The notes under the pieces: generated by a model
Seen by the model: the letters and a program-made list of their open reading frames with translations, nothing else
Databases searched by the model: none
Told to the model about the DNA's origin: nothing
Program-made: the position numbers and the translations under genes
Shown: piece after piece, positions 7,456 through 16,178 of the stretch
Numbering within the stretch: the first letter of the stretch is position 1
Layout of the letters: the number at the start of each line of letters is the position of its first letter
Assembly (NCBI GenBank): GCA_031367345.1
Contig: JANLPR010000117.1
Coordinates: forward strand, 12,647 to 76,646
Direction: 5' to 3'
Length of the DNA: 64,000 nt
From: JADKIH01 sp031367345
Lineage (GTDB): Bacteria; Bacteroidota; Bacteroidia; AKYH767-A; 2013-40CM-41-45

Positions 7456-9093
7456 ATGATAACGAACACAACTAGCAATACGAAAACAGATAAAATTTTT
7501 CCAAGCCTGAATGATATACCTGAAAGTTTAAAGGTCAACAGTCAAATCGAACAGACGGAATATTTAGTGAATGGAGAAATATTGAAATGGAACGGACCTA
7601 TAAAAGATGTTTACTCTCCTATTTTTGTAAATGAAAATGGTGTTTCGAAACAAGTACGGTTAGGCTCACAGCCGATTTTGAATAAGGAAGCTGCTTTAAG
7701 AGCACTTGATGCTGCTGTTGCTTCCTATAACAACGGCAGAGGTGAATGGGCTACAATGAGTATCAGAAAAAGAATTGAACACATGGTTAATTTCACAAAG
7801 CGGATGAAAGAGAAGCGCGATGAAGTTGTGAAAATGATTATGTGGGAAATTGGTAAAAGTTTTTCTGACTCACAAAAAGAGTTTGATCGTACAATTGATT
7901 ACATTCAAGATACAATTGATGCTTTGAAAACGTTGGATCGTGATAGTTCACGCATTCAAAAAGTACAAGGTGTGTATGCTCAAATTCGTCGAGGCCCATT
8001 GGGTATTGTACTTTGTATGGGACCATACAATTATCCTTTGAATGAAACGTATTGTAATTTGATCCCTGCTCTTATTATGGGCAATTCTGTTATTTTTAAA
8101 CCTGCAAAGTATGGTGTTTTGCTTCACAAGCCTTTGTTAGAAATATTTCGTGATTCTTTTCCTAAAGGAGTCATCAATATTATTTATGGTGAAGGTGCTG
8201 AGACGAGCGGAACTTTAATGGCTTCCGGAAAAATAGATTGTCTTGCATTTATTGGTACTAGTCGTGTTGCAAATATTTTAAAGAAGCAACATCCTTTTCC
8301 AAATCGGTTGAGAGGTGCGCTCGGTCTTGAAGCTAAAAACCCGGCAATCATTTTGCCCGATGCCGAACTTGAAATGACAGTTAGTGAATGTATCACAGGA
8401 TCATTATCTTTTAACGGCCAGCGATGCACGGCGTTGAAAATGATTTTTGTCCACAAATCGGTTGCTAAGTCATTCTTGGAAAAATTTTGTCAAAAGTTGG
8501 ATACTTTAAAAGCAGGTATGCCTTGGGAAGAAAATGTAATGCTCACCCCTTTACCTGAAAAAGGAAAAACTAACTATTTGAAAGAACTGATTGATGATGC
8601 AGTTTCTAAAGGTGCGACTGTAATAAATAAAAATGGTGGCGAGGTAAACGAAAGTTTTATGTATCCTGCTGTACTTACCGGTGTACTTCCTTCTATGCGT
8701 ATATATACTGAAGAACAATTTGGCCCTGTAGTTCCCATAATAGAATTTACCGATGTACAAGAACCCATCGATTACATTGTAAATTCAAATTATGGTCAGC
8801 AGGTAAGTATTTTCGGATCTAATTCCGATGAAATTGCTCATCTTATCGATCCGCTCGTAAATCAAGTTTGTAGAGTGAATATAAATAGCCAATGTCAACG
8901 TGGGCCAGATGTATTTCCTTTTAATGGAAGAAAAGATTCGGCTGAAGGAACATTAAGTGTGAGTGATGCTCTTCGTGTTTTTAGTATTCGTACGCTGGTA
9001 GCTACAAAAGAGAATGATCTTAACAAAAGTATTCTAACGGAGATATTAGATGAAAGGAAATCTTCATTCTTAAGTACAGACTTTATTCTTTAG
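7456..9093 (+). CDS. gapN: Non-phosphorylating NADP-dependent glyceraldehyde-3-phosphate dehydrogenase
   Basis: A 545-aa aldehyde dehydrogenase. Catalytic Cys324 sits in FNGQRCTALK and the general-base Glu292 in GLEAKNPAI; the NAD(P)-binding blocks GPYNYPLNETYCNLIPAL and FKPAKYG are intact. The C-terminal NINSQCQRGPDVFPFNGRKD block is diagnostic of GAPN (plant and streptococcal type), which oxidises glyceraldehyde 3-phosphate directly to 3-phosphoglycerate, giving NADPH but no ATP. It follows pfkA by 44 bases and precedes a sugar kinase, so the run would feed sugar into a glycolytic route that yields NADPH. The protein is some 50 residues longer than typical GapN, mostly at the N- and C-termini. 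Confidence in the subfamily rests on the C-terminal block. Confidence 0.88.
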   Translation: MITNTTSNTKTDKIFPSLNDIPESLKVNSQIEQTEYLVNGEILKWNGPIKDVYSPIFVNENGVSKQVRLGSQPILNKEAALRALDAAVASYNNGRGEWATMSIRKRIEHMVNFTKRMKEKRDEVVKMIMWEIGKSFSDSQKEFDRTIDYIQDTIDALKTLDRDSSRIQKVQGVYAQIRRGPLGIVLCMGPYNYPLNETYCNLIPALIMGNSVIFKPAKYGVLLHKPLLEIFRDSFPKGVINIIYGEGAETSGTLMASGKIDCLAFIGTSRVANILKKQHPFPNRLRGALGLEAKNPAIILPDAELEMTVSECITGSLSFNGQRCTALKMIFVHKSVAKSFLEKFCQKLDTLKAGMPWEENVMLTPLPEKGKTNYLKELIDDAVSKGATVINKNGGEVNESFMYPAVLTGVLPSMRIYTEEQFGPVVPIIEFTDVQEPIDYIVNSNYGQQVSIFGSNSDEIAHLIDPLVNQVCRVNINSQCQRGPDVFPFNGRKDSAEGTLSVSDALRVFSIRTLVATKENDLNKSILTEILDERKSSFLSTDFIL

Positions 9094-9133
9094 TCATACT
9101 CCATAAATCATTTCTAATTTTAAAAATTGTTCT

Positions 9134-9985
9134 ATGATATTGGTAGCCGATAGCGGATCTACAAAAGCTGATTGGGTAATTATCGACCGTTCGGGGCCTA
9201 AAGAAAAGGTAAGTACAGTCGGATTTAATCCGTACTTCCATGATGAAGTTTTTATGCTCAATGCGCTTCAAAATAGTAAAGAGCTTTCTGTAATTGCAGC
9301 AAACATTGAAAAGGTATTCTTTTTTGGCGCTGGTTGTTCTAGCAATGAAAGAAATGAAATTGTAAATAAAGCGCTCAATAAATTTTTTACAAAAGCTAAT
9401 ATTTCAATCGACCACGATGTACTTGCAGCAGTACTTTCAACCTGTGGCGATGATCCGGGAATTTCATGTATTTTGGGAACTGGTAGTAATTCGTGTTTTT
9501 TCGACGGTACAAAGATTTACAAAAATAATTATGGTCTTGGTTTTATTATGGGCGATGAAGGGAGTGGATCTTATTTCGGCAAAAAATTAATCTCTCATTA
9601 TCTATATAATATTTTACCTCTTCAGTTAAAGCAAAAATTTGAAGAGCAATTTGTGGTGAATAAAGAGATTATGATTGCCAATGTTTACAATAATCCGAAT
9701 GCGAATGTTTGGTTGGCCTCTTTTGCAAAATTCTATATTGAAAATAAAAATGATCCATGGGTAATCAAAGTTGTTACCAATGGTATAAATGAATTTTTTG
9801 AATTGTCTGTTTGTGGTTACGATAATTTCGAAAAATATAAAATTCATTTTGTTGGAAGTATCGCTTTTTATTTTGAAGAAATTGTACGAAGTGTAGGAAA
9901 GGAAAAGAAAGCTCAAGTAGATAAAATAATTCAGCATCCAATTGGAAATTTGGCTGAATATTTTTGGCGGAAGGAATTTAATTAA
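9134..9985 (+). CDS. N-acetylglucosamine kinase-like protein (BadF/BadG ATPase family)
   Basis: A 283-aa member of the ASKHA fold. It has the phosphate-1 loop ADSGSTKADWVII at the N-terminus, a second glycine-rich block CILGTGSNSCFFDG, then GFIMGDEGSGSYFGKKL and the adenosine-binding VGSIAFYFEEIV. Bacteroidota homologues of this size are usually annotated as N-acetylglucosamine kinases, which phosphorylate amino sugars salvaged from peptidoglycan or chitin. The substrate is not provable from sequence. It starts 40 bases after gapN and is probably co-transcribed with pfkA and gapN, which supports a role in channelling a sugar into glycolysis. Confidence 0.85.
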   Translation: MILVADSGSTKADWVIIDRSGPKEKVSTVGFNPYFHDEVFMLNALQNSKELSVIAANIEKVFFFGAGCSSNERNEIVNKALNKFFTKANISIDHDVLAAVLSTCGDDPGISCILGTGSNSCFFDGTKIYKNNYGLGFIMGDEGSGSYFGKKLISHYLYNILPLQLKQKFEEQFVVNKEIMIANVYNNPNANVWLASFAKFYIENKNDPWVIKVVTNGINEFFELSVCGYDNFEKYKIHFVGSIAFYFEEIVRSVGKEKKAQVDKIIQHPIGNLAEYFWRKEFN

Positions 9986-10066
9986 TGAGTTTTTGTACCT
10001 TGTGATCTCTTGGCTTATTAGAAAAGTTGGTTTAGATTATAATGACTTTTATTCTTATTATTTTAT

Positions 10067-10519
10067 ATGGAAAAATTATTTATTACAAATAAGATCGCTA
10101 TTAAAGCTGATCGAGCTAGAGTTTGGAAAACGTTAACTGACCCAACTTTATCAAAAGAATACATGTTCGGTTGCGAAGCAATATCTACTTGGCGCCTCGG
10201 TGATCCACTTACTTGGGAAATGATTTACGGTGGTAAACCATTCATTGCTGTGAAAGGGTATGTTGTTTCAATTTCACCTATGAAACATCTGTCCTATACC
10301 GTTTTTGATCCTCATTCTTCTATTCCTGACTTGCCTCAAAATTATTTAACCGTAACGTATGATCTTATTGAGGTTGACGATGAGGTAACTCTGATTGTAA
10401 CTCAAGGTGATTTTAATCTGGTAGAAGATGGTGTGCGGAGATATACAGAAGCTTTCAATGGGGGAGAAGGGTGGAATCCGATTTTGCTTAAAATTAAAAC
10501 TTGTGCTGAAGAGCAATAA
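10067..10519 (+). CDS. SRPBCC/AHSA1-domain protein
   Basis: A 150-aa single-domain protein of the START/Bet v1-like superfamily. It shows the family's pattern of an N-terminal strand with ADRARVWKTLTDPTLSKEYM, the WRLGDPLTWEM segment, the central LSYTVFDP strand and a long C-terminal amphipathic helix. Such proteins have a hydrophobic cavity and are known as polyketide-cyclase-like proteins, toxin modules or Hsp90-ATPase-activator-like proteins; the function of this one is unknown. The ATG at 10067 is the only good start. It sits between the sugar-kinase gene and an M24 peptidase (22-base gap). Confidence 0.8.
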   Translation: MEKLFITNKIAIKADRARVWKTLTDPTLSKEYMFGCEAISTWRLGDPLTWEMIYGGKPFIAVKGYVVSISPMKHLSYTVFDPHSSIPDLPQNYLTVTYDLIEVDDEVTLIVTQGDFNLVEDGVRRYTEAFNGGEGWNPILLKIKTCAEEQ

Positions 10520-10541
10520 AATTCATTTCCTTACAATTATT

Positions 10542-11222
10542 ATGGACATAAAGATGGAAAGTAAACAAGCGCTTGCAGATGCTGAAAAAAAAGCGGAAGA
10601 ATTATTTCATACCATCGAAGATAAATCGTTGATCGTTGCAGGAAAATCTGAGAAACAACTCAACGAGGAAATATTTGAACTTGCGTATGAAATTTTTGGT
10701 ATCGAAAAATTTTGGCATAAGAGAATTGTTCGTGCCGGAGAAAACACCTTGCATCCATACGATGAAAATCCTCCTGACCGTATCATTCAGGCCGACGATA
10801 TTTTATTTTTCGACTTCGGTCCGGTATTCGATGAATGGGAAGCTGACTTTGGTAGAACTTATGTCTTAGGTAATGATCCTGTGAAAATAAAATTGAAAGA
10901 AGATGTTGAACGATTATGGTTTGAAGTGAGGGATTGGACTCACCAGCAAAAGGATCTTTCTTGTAGTCAATTATATGTGCATTGTTTTAAAAGGGCTCGG
11001 CAGTTAGGATGGGAATTTGGTGGTGAAATAGCCGGCCACATAGTTGGTCAGTTTCCTCATGAGCGTATCGGAAAAAATATGATTGAACTATACATTCATC
11101 CGGAAAATAACGACCTTCTGTCTTTACCCGATAAAAACGGTAATCAAAGAGATTGGATTCTTGAAATACATTTGGTCGATAGAGTTCGAAAAATTGGTGG
11201 CTTCTTCGAACAGTTGCTTTAA
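10542..11222 (+). CDS. M24-family metallopeptidase (aminopeptidase P-like, catalytic domain only)
   Basis: A 226-aa protein from the ATG at 10542 (MDIKMESKQALADAEKK). An open frame extends 38 codons upstream but runs inside the SRPBCC gene and is rejected. The creatinase/pita-bread metal ligands are recognisable: two aspartates in FFDFGPVFDEWEADFGRTY, a histidine in GHIVGQFPHER, and a glutamate in LEIHLVDR. A final glutamate may be the one in GGFFEQLL. Full aminopeptidase P enzymes also have an N-terminal domain that is absent here, so this is the short form. It probably hydrolyses an N-terminal peptide bond, possibly X-Pro, but the substrate is unknown. Confidence 0.8.
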   Translation: MDIKMESKQALADAEKKAEELFHTIEDKSLIVAGKSEKQLNEEIFELAYEIFGIEKFWHKRIVRAGENTLHPYDENPPDRIIQADDILFFDFGPVFDEWEADFGRTYVLGNDPVKIKLKEDVERLWFEVRDWTHQQKDLSCSQLYVHCFKRARQLGWEFGGEIAGHIVGQFPHERIGKNMIELYIHPENNDLLSLPDKNGNQRDWILEIHLVDRVRKIGGFFEQLL

Positions 11223-11267
11223 GGGGAGCGCCAACTTACATGAGTCATTAGATAATATTGTTCGTTT

Positions 11268-12020
11268 TCAATCTTCGTATTTAAGAAGATGAAAATCATT
11301 TCCGTCAAACACACCATACGTAAAATACTGGATCCAGTCACCCAAATTGACATATCTGCTATTTTCATTCAGTGTAATATCTAATGGCAAGTGGCGATGG
11401 CCAAATATTAAATAATCGAAATGTTTTTTCGCAATAATTTCTTTTGAATAAATAACGAGCCATTCTTTTTCTTCGCCTAAAAATTTTTCATCGGTTGTGC
11501 CTGTAGCAACTCTACTTTTTTTAGAAAAATAATTCGCCAGTCCAATTCCAAAATTCGGATGAAGACGTGCAAATAACCACTGAGAGATAGAACTGGCGAA
11601 TATTTTTTTAATGAATTTGTAACCATGATCTCCCGGTCCTAATCCATCTCCATGTCCGATATAAAATTTTTTTCCGTTGTATTCCTGCTCAATTGGTTTA
11701 CGATAAATGGTAGCGTTCAATTCTTTTTTCAGATAATCGAATGTCCACATGTCATGATTTCCGGTAAAATAAAATAGTTTTATTCCCGCATCCGAAAGTT
11801 CAGCTAGTTTTCCCAATAGTCGAACATACCCTCTAGGAGCAACGGTTTTGTATTCGAACCAAAAATCAAAAACATCGCCCATCAAATACAATTCTTCTGC
11901 ATCAGCTTTGATCGAGTCAAGCCATTTGACGATTTTCTTTTCACGTTCTAAACTCTTCTCATATGTTGGAACACCGAGGTGAAAGTCTGAAGCAAAATAA
12001 ATTTTTTTACCGGGAATCAC
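11268..12020 (-). CDS. lpxH: UDP-2,3-diacylglucosamine diphosphatase
   Basis: A 250-aa calcineurin-type phosphoesterase. Metal-binding motifs appear in order: ASDFHLG, MGDVFDFWFEY, TGNHDMW, GHGDGLGPGD and FGHRHLP. LpxH cleaves UDP-2,3-diacylglucosamine to lipid X in lipid A synthesis at the inner membrane. The start is GTG at 12020, overlapping the stop of the M1 peptidase gene (TAGTG), so translation is coupled. It is the last gene of a six-gene minus-strand operon that begins with lpxK, another lipid A enzyme. The GTG start is supported by the family N-terminus (KIYFASDFHLG) following directly. Confidence 0.9.
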   Translation of the reverse strand: MIPGKKIYFASDFHLGVPTYEKSLEREKKIVKWLDSIKADAEELYLMGDVFDFWFEYKTVAPRGYVRLLGKLAELSDAGIKLFYFTGNHDMWTFDYLKKELNATIYRKPIEQEYNGKKFYIGHGDGLGPGDHGYKFIKKIFASSISQWLFARLHPNFGIGLANYFSKKSRVATGTTDEKFLGEEKEWLVIYSKEIIAKKHFDYLIFGHRHLPLDITLNENSRYVNLGDWIQYFTYGVFDGNDFHLLKYED

Positions 12021-15000
12021 TATTTATAAATATTACGGATGTATGTTAATGGATTTAGGTTCTGCAAATGTAATTCAAATCGAATAGTATTTCCAAAATT
12101 CAAATTTTGAGAGTCAATTGCATATTTGATGTCTTTACTATAAGCAAATGGGAAGTAGATTGTAAGAACGTTCTTTATTACCGGAAATTCTACTCCAAGT
12201 TCCCAAGTGATGCCTGAGAAATCGATAAAGCTCAACTTTGCATTGTCGAAAGTCCCAACATTTGCATACAATTTAAAAGGAATGAGCCCGGGGAGTGTAG
12301 TGGAGGCGTTAAATCCTGTTATCCACTTCTCCGCTTTTCTATAAAATAAAGTTGGCGCAGTAAATCCTGCACCGGTTCTGCTAAATTGCTGCGACCAGAT
12401 TCCGTTAGTTTCTGTTCGGCCTAAATATATATCGTCATATAAATAATCTGTTGCGCCCGTTGTTCCACTTAGATTATAACGATAATCAACATCGCGTTGT
12501 ATCTCATTGTTGATTTTTGTGAAGCCTGCAAAAAAGCGGATGCTTGCTCCTTTGTTCATCTGTCCATAACAAAAGAATTGTTTTAACTCTGCATTCAATT
12601 GTATAAAATCTTTATTCATTACAGCAAACACTTTCTGGCTACTTGCGTCCAATGGATTGCCATTCTCTCGACGATATTCTAATTTCAAATAATTGTAATC
12701 TATCTGTTGCGGAGCATAAAAAGCATTGAAAGGAATATCGCGTTTTACAAATACATCTCTAATTTCAATTTCTTTTCGAATGTTTTTTTGTGGATGTGGT
12801 CGCTTGAGTTGAATGATAGCACGGGTGTCGAACTTAGTAAATTTTTGAATGTGATGATAGTTGTATGAATTGTTAAACGGTGTATAAAAGTCTTCCGCAT
12901 AAGCATAATGCCCAATAGTTTCTTCGAATGTTATTTTCTTAATTGTATTGTTGTTAAGGTAAACATGATATTGAAGATCTAATCCGCCCGCAATGTCTTT
13001 TGTTCTGGTGCCATACATTGGCATTAATGCGTATTCGAATTTCTTTTCAAAGAAATTAATATTATGCAAAACAATTCCCGGCATAATTGAATTGTATAAA
13101 TTATAACCTACTACAGGTATATAATATAAAGAAGTTCTTTCGGGATTTTCATTTCCTGATAAAAACTTGAAGTTGATCTTTTCTGTTTTTTTAAATAATC
13201 CGGCTGCTTTAATCGTATTATTGCTTCTGTCTAGTTCAGGAATTTCTTTATTCCCATCGATTTTATAACTATATCCTTTTGAAAATGGAACTTCAATTTT
13301 TTTCAGCCCGGCAAAGCCTTCAATTAAGTTATTGCCTAATTTATTGCCGTTAGAGTAAGTTGTGATCCAGAGTGGCGAAATTATTTGTCCTTGATTTTTT
13401 ACTATTACAGTTGCTGAATCTCGACTGTGAGTTGTTTTCGTAAATGAATAATCTATTTTTTTATTTGACCGCATTAAGTCATTAAAAAACCAAGCCAGAT
13501 CTTTTCCGGATGTTTTTTCAAATTCATTTTTAATGTCATCCGGATCCGGATGTTTAAATTTCCACTTATCAAAATAGTTATTCATGCACTTGTCAAATAA
13601 TGAATCACCTAAATAACTTTTCAAATAGTCGACAGCAACACTAGTCTTATAATAGACATCACCTCTGTAATTGGCTCTCGATAAATTTTGTGAGGGTTGA
13701 TCTTGCGACACATCACTGTGCTTCCGTGCTCCTGCTAAATAACCAAGGTATTGAATCTCCTTATGGTTCAAAGCCGATAATGAAAGAATATTTTTTAGCT
13801 TTTTAAATGTCGAGATGTTTTCAAGTTGTAAGAGCGAATCATTTTTATACTGAGTATAAACATATCTTGTCTCGCAAAAATTAGTAAAGCCTTCATCCAT
13901 CCATGGGTGATACCGTTCATTACTTCCCAAGATTCCGTAGAACCAATTGTGAGCAACTTCATGAACAATGGTAACGTCTAACTCAAACGGATCGCCATAA
14001 CTTCCAATAGTTGTGATCATCGGATATTCCATCCCATCACCGGAAGCATCAGTTACATCAACAGCAGTACAAGTAGCATAAGGATATTCTCCCACCCACT
14101 GTGACATAAATTTCAGAGTTCGCGAAATGTATTCCGGACTCATTTTCCACATAGCTGCTTCTGCATTTGTGAACATCGACCATGTGGTTACTATTCGTTT
14201 ACTCGCCGGTAATTCTACTTCTCCTTTTAATACATTCCATCTTTTATCGGCAAACCACGCAAAGTCGTGAATATTGTCTTGATAATAATGCAATGTTTTC
14301 CGTTCTTTTTCTGACGCCGGAAATTCCATTGACGTAGGAAATGTAGTAATTGAAGCGGTCGCTTTCGCTTTCTCATTTAGCCATTGCAACTCGGCAATAC
14401 CATCTACTAATTCGCCGGTTGAACCTACTACATAATTTGCAGGTAAATTAATTATAACGTCGAAACTCCCAAACTCGCTATAGTATTCTCCTTTGTCTAA
14501 ATAGCTAAAATAATTCCATCCATTTTTATCAAATACCGCCGGTTTTGGAAACCATTGTGTAATAAAATATGCTTGTCCATTATGTCCAAGACGTGATAAT
14601 TGATCGGAGGGAATTTTTATTTTGAAGGGAGTGCTTATAGTAATACTTTTCCCGGGCAATAACGGCGATGAAAGTTTTATTTTTCCAATATCTATAGTGT
14701 CCGGTAGCAAATTCCAATTTGCCAATGTTCCATCCACTGAAAATGAAAGTGAATCAATGAACCCCAAATCATTTTCAGCTGCAGTTAACAATTGATCAGA
14801 TCCGGTATTAAAATATTCTTGTGCTAGCGGTGTATTGGTGTTTTTGTATGCGTTTGGATAAAGATGAATGTAGATTTCGTTTAACGGAACTGGTGAGTTA
14901 TTTGTATAAATAATTGTTTCATCTGCCGAGAGCGTATGACGAACATCGTCGAGCGAAACATGGATCTTGTAATCCACTTTTTGCTGAAAGTAATTTTGTG

Positions 15001-15055
15001 CTGTAGATTGTATAGAAAGCAAAACAAAAGCAAGCAGTAAGTGAATCTTATACAT
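12020..15055 (-). CDS. Secreted M1-family zinc aminopeptidase with a large C-terminal extension
   Basis: A 1011-aa protein with a signal peptide (MYKIHLLLAFVLLSIQSTAQ). The zinc site is complete: His365 in HEVAHNWFYG, the second His four residues on, and Glu 19 residues after that in PWMDEGFTNF (HExxH-x18-E). The M1 N-terminal beta domain precedes it. The last ~400 residues (FFEKKFEYALMPMYG, then many alternating aromatic strands ending NPLTYIRNIYK) read like an outer-membrane beta-barrel rather than the usual M1 helical domain, suggesting an outer-membrane-anchored peptidase. This architecture occurs in Bacteroidota and probably degrades peptides outside the inner membrane. It follows the TlpA gene by 17 bases in the operon. 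Confidence 0.88.
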   Translation of the reverse strand: MYKIHLLLAFVLLSIQSTAQNYFQQKVDYKIHVSLDDVRHTLSADETIIYTNNSPVPLNEIYIHLYPNAYKNTNTPLAQEYFNTGSDQLLTAAENDLGFIDSLSFSVDGTLANWNLLPDTIDIGKIKLSSPLLPGKSITISTPFKIKIPSDQLSRLGHNGQAYFITQWFPKPAVFDKNGWNYFSYLDKGEYYSEFGSFDVIINLPANYVVGSTGELVDGIAELQWLNEKAKATASITTFPTSMEFPASEKERKTLHYYQDNIHDFAWFADKRWNVLKGEVELPASKRIVTTWSMFTNAEAAMWKMSPEYISRTLKFMSQWVGEYPYATCTAVDVTDASGDGMEYPMITTIGSYGDPFELDVTIVHEVAHNWFYGILGSNERYHPWMDEGFTNFCETRYVYTQYKNDSLLQLENISTFKKLKNILSLSALNHKEIQYLGYLAGARKHSDVSQDQPSQNLSRANYRGDVYYKTSVAVDYLKSYLGDSLFDKCMNNYFDKWKFKHPDPDDIKNEFEKTSGKDLAWFFNDLMRSNKKIDYSFTKTTHSRDSATVIVKNQGQIISPLWITTYSNGNKLGNNLIEGFAGLKKIEVPFSKGYSYKIDGNKEIPELDRSNNTIKAAGLFKKTEKINFKFLSGNENPERTSLYYIPVVGYNLYNSIMPGIVLHNINFFEKKFEYALMPMYGTRTKDIAGGLDLQYHVYLNNNTIKKITFEETIGHYAYAEDFYTPFNNSYNYHHIQKFTKFDTRAIIQLKRPHPQKNIRKEIEIRDVFVKRDIPFNAFYAPQQIDYNYLKLEYRRENGNPLDASSQKVFAVMNKDFIQLNAELKQFFCYGQMNKGASIRFFAGFTKINNEIQRDVDYRYNLSGTTGATDYLYDDIYLGRTETNGIWSQQFSRTGAGFTAPTLFYRKAEKWITGFNASTTLPGLIPFKLYANVGTFDNAKLSFIDFSGITWELGVEFPVIKNVLTIYFPFAYSKDIKYAIDSQNLNFGNTIRFELHLQNLNPLTYIRNIYK

Positions 15056-15072
15056 AAACCAGTTTCAAATGA

Positions 15073-16176
15073 TCAATTTTGTTTTATTGCTTCCGATATT
15101 TTTGAAATAAGATCTTCTCCTCGTATTCCTTTTTCAAGTATTCTTCCTTCACGATCTATGAGTACGTTTGTAGGGATAGCTTCTATCTGATATGCCTTTG
15201 CAACTTCACTATCCCATCTTTTCAGGTCACTCACTTGTATCCAACTTATTTTGTCTTGTTTAATTGCATTCTTCCAAGCTTCAATATTGTTATCCAACGA
15301 TACACCATAAATTTCAAAGTCTTTTCCTTTTAACTGATTGTAAGCTTCGACTATCGTAGGATTTTCTCTACGGCATGGAGCACACCAACTTGCCCAAAAA
15401 TCAATAAGAACAACTTTGCCTTTGAGCGATGAAAGTTTAATAGTTGTTCCTTCAGGTGTATTCAAAGAAATTTCAGGAGCCAAACTTCCATTTGGCAATT
15501 TAGATAGTCCCGCTACTAACGATTTGAAATCTTGAACATATCTATTTTTAGGAAGTAATTCGGAAAGTTTTTTTTCTAATTCTTGCATCAATCCAAGTTC
15601 CGCCTGCTGATTTAAAAATTTTGTAGCAGAGAGTGAAACGATACTTGTTAAATTATTTTTAATTAGATTTTTACTGAACTCTTCCATCGTACGAGTATAG
15701 TATCCTTGAAGTTCCATGCCTATTGAATCTGCAACCATACGATCTGAATTTCTCACCGATGCATAAACAGTATTCAAAGAATCGCCAAGTAGTCTGTCGT
15801 ACGAACGTAGCTTTTTCAATAATTCAGAATCTTTAGAACCTTTTACTTTATACGAGTTTTCAAGACTTTGTGCATCTCCTGTTAGATCTACATTCTCACC
15901 AACATTCAATACAAGGAAGAGTGAATTTGTACTGTCAGCTTTCAAGATAAAATAATCTATCTCTTTAGCAGGATTCGATAGTTTAAATTCTCCTTTAGTG
16001 TTCACTTTTACAGAGTCGATTACTTCATCGCCATTTTCAGTAATTTTTTCCAAATAGATATAAGTGCCATTGAAGTTTTCTAATTTACCTTTAATGGTTC
16101 CGCTTTTGTTTTGATTGGAGCAAGAAAGTACAATTACACTGAGAGCAAGAATGCTTAGAATGTTTCCGGTTTTCAT
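15073..16176 (-). CDS. TlpA-like thioredoxin-fold lipoprotein with DUF4369-type N-domain
   Basis: A 367-aa lipoprotein: the signal peptide ends in the lipobox LSCS (Cys ~19). Residues ~25-115 (GTIKGKLENFNGTYIYLEK, VKVNTKGEFKLS) match the DUF4369 domain usual in these proteins. Residues ~230-367 are a TlpA/AhpC-type thioredoxin fold with the redox pair WASWC265APC268 and the cis-proline segment EAIPTNVLIDREG. Such proteins reduce disulfides or supply electrons in the periplasm, for example in cytochrome c maturation; the partner is not known. It is tightly packed in the operon, 2 bases after the preceding gene and 17 before the M1 peptidase gene. Confidence 0.9.
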   Translation of the reverse strand: MKTGNILSILALSVIVLSCSNQNKSGTIKGKLENFNGTYIYLEKITENGDEVIDSVKVNTKGEFKLSNPAKEIDYFILKADSTNSLFLVLNVGENVDLTGDAQSLENSYKVKGSKDSELLKKLRSYDRLLGDSLNTVYASVRNSDRMVADSIGMELQGYYTRTMEEFSKNLIKNNLTSIVSLSATKFLNQQAELGLMQELEKKLSELLPKNRYVQDFKSLVAGLSKLPNGSLAPEISLNTPEGTTIKLSSLKGKVVLIDFWASWCAPCRRENPTIVEAYNQLKGKDFEIYGVSLDNNIEAWKNAIKQDKISWIQVSDLKRWDSEVAKAYQIEAIPTNVLIDREGRILEKGIRGEDLISKISEAIKQN

Positions 16177-16178
16177 TT

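Noticed and set aside
10428..10541. Longer N-terminus for the M24 peptidase
   Set aside because: These 38 codons read inside the SRPBCC gene in another frame and have no family similarity; the ATG at 10542 fits better.
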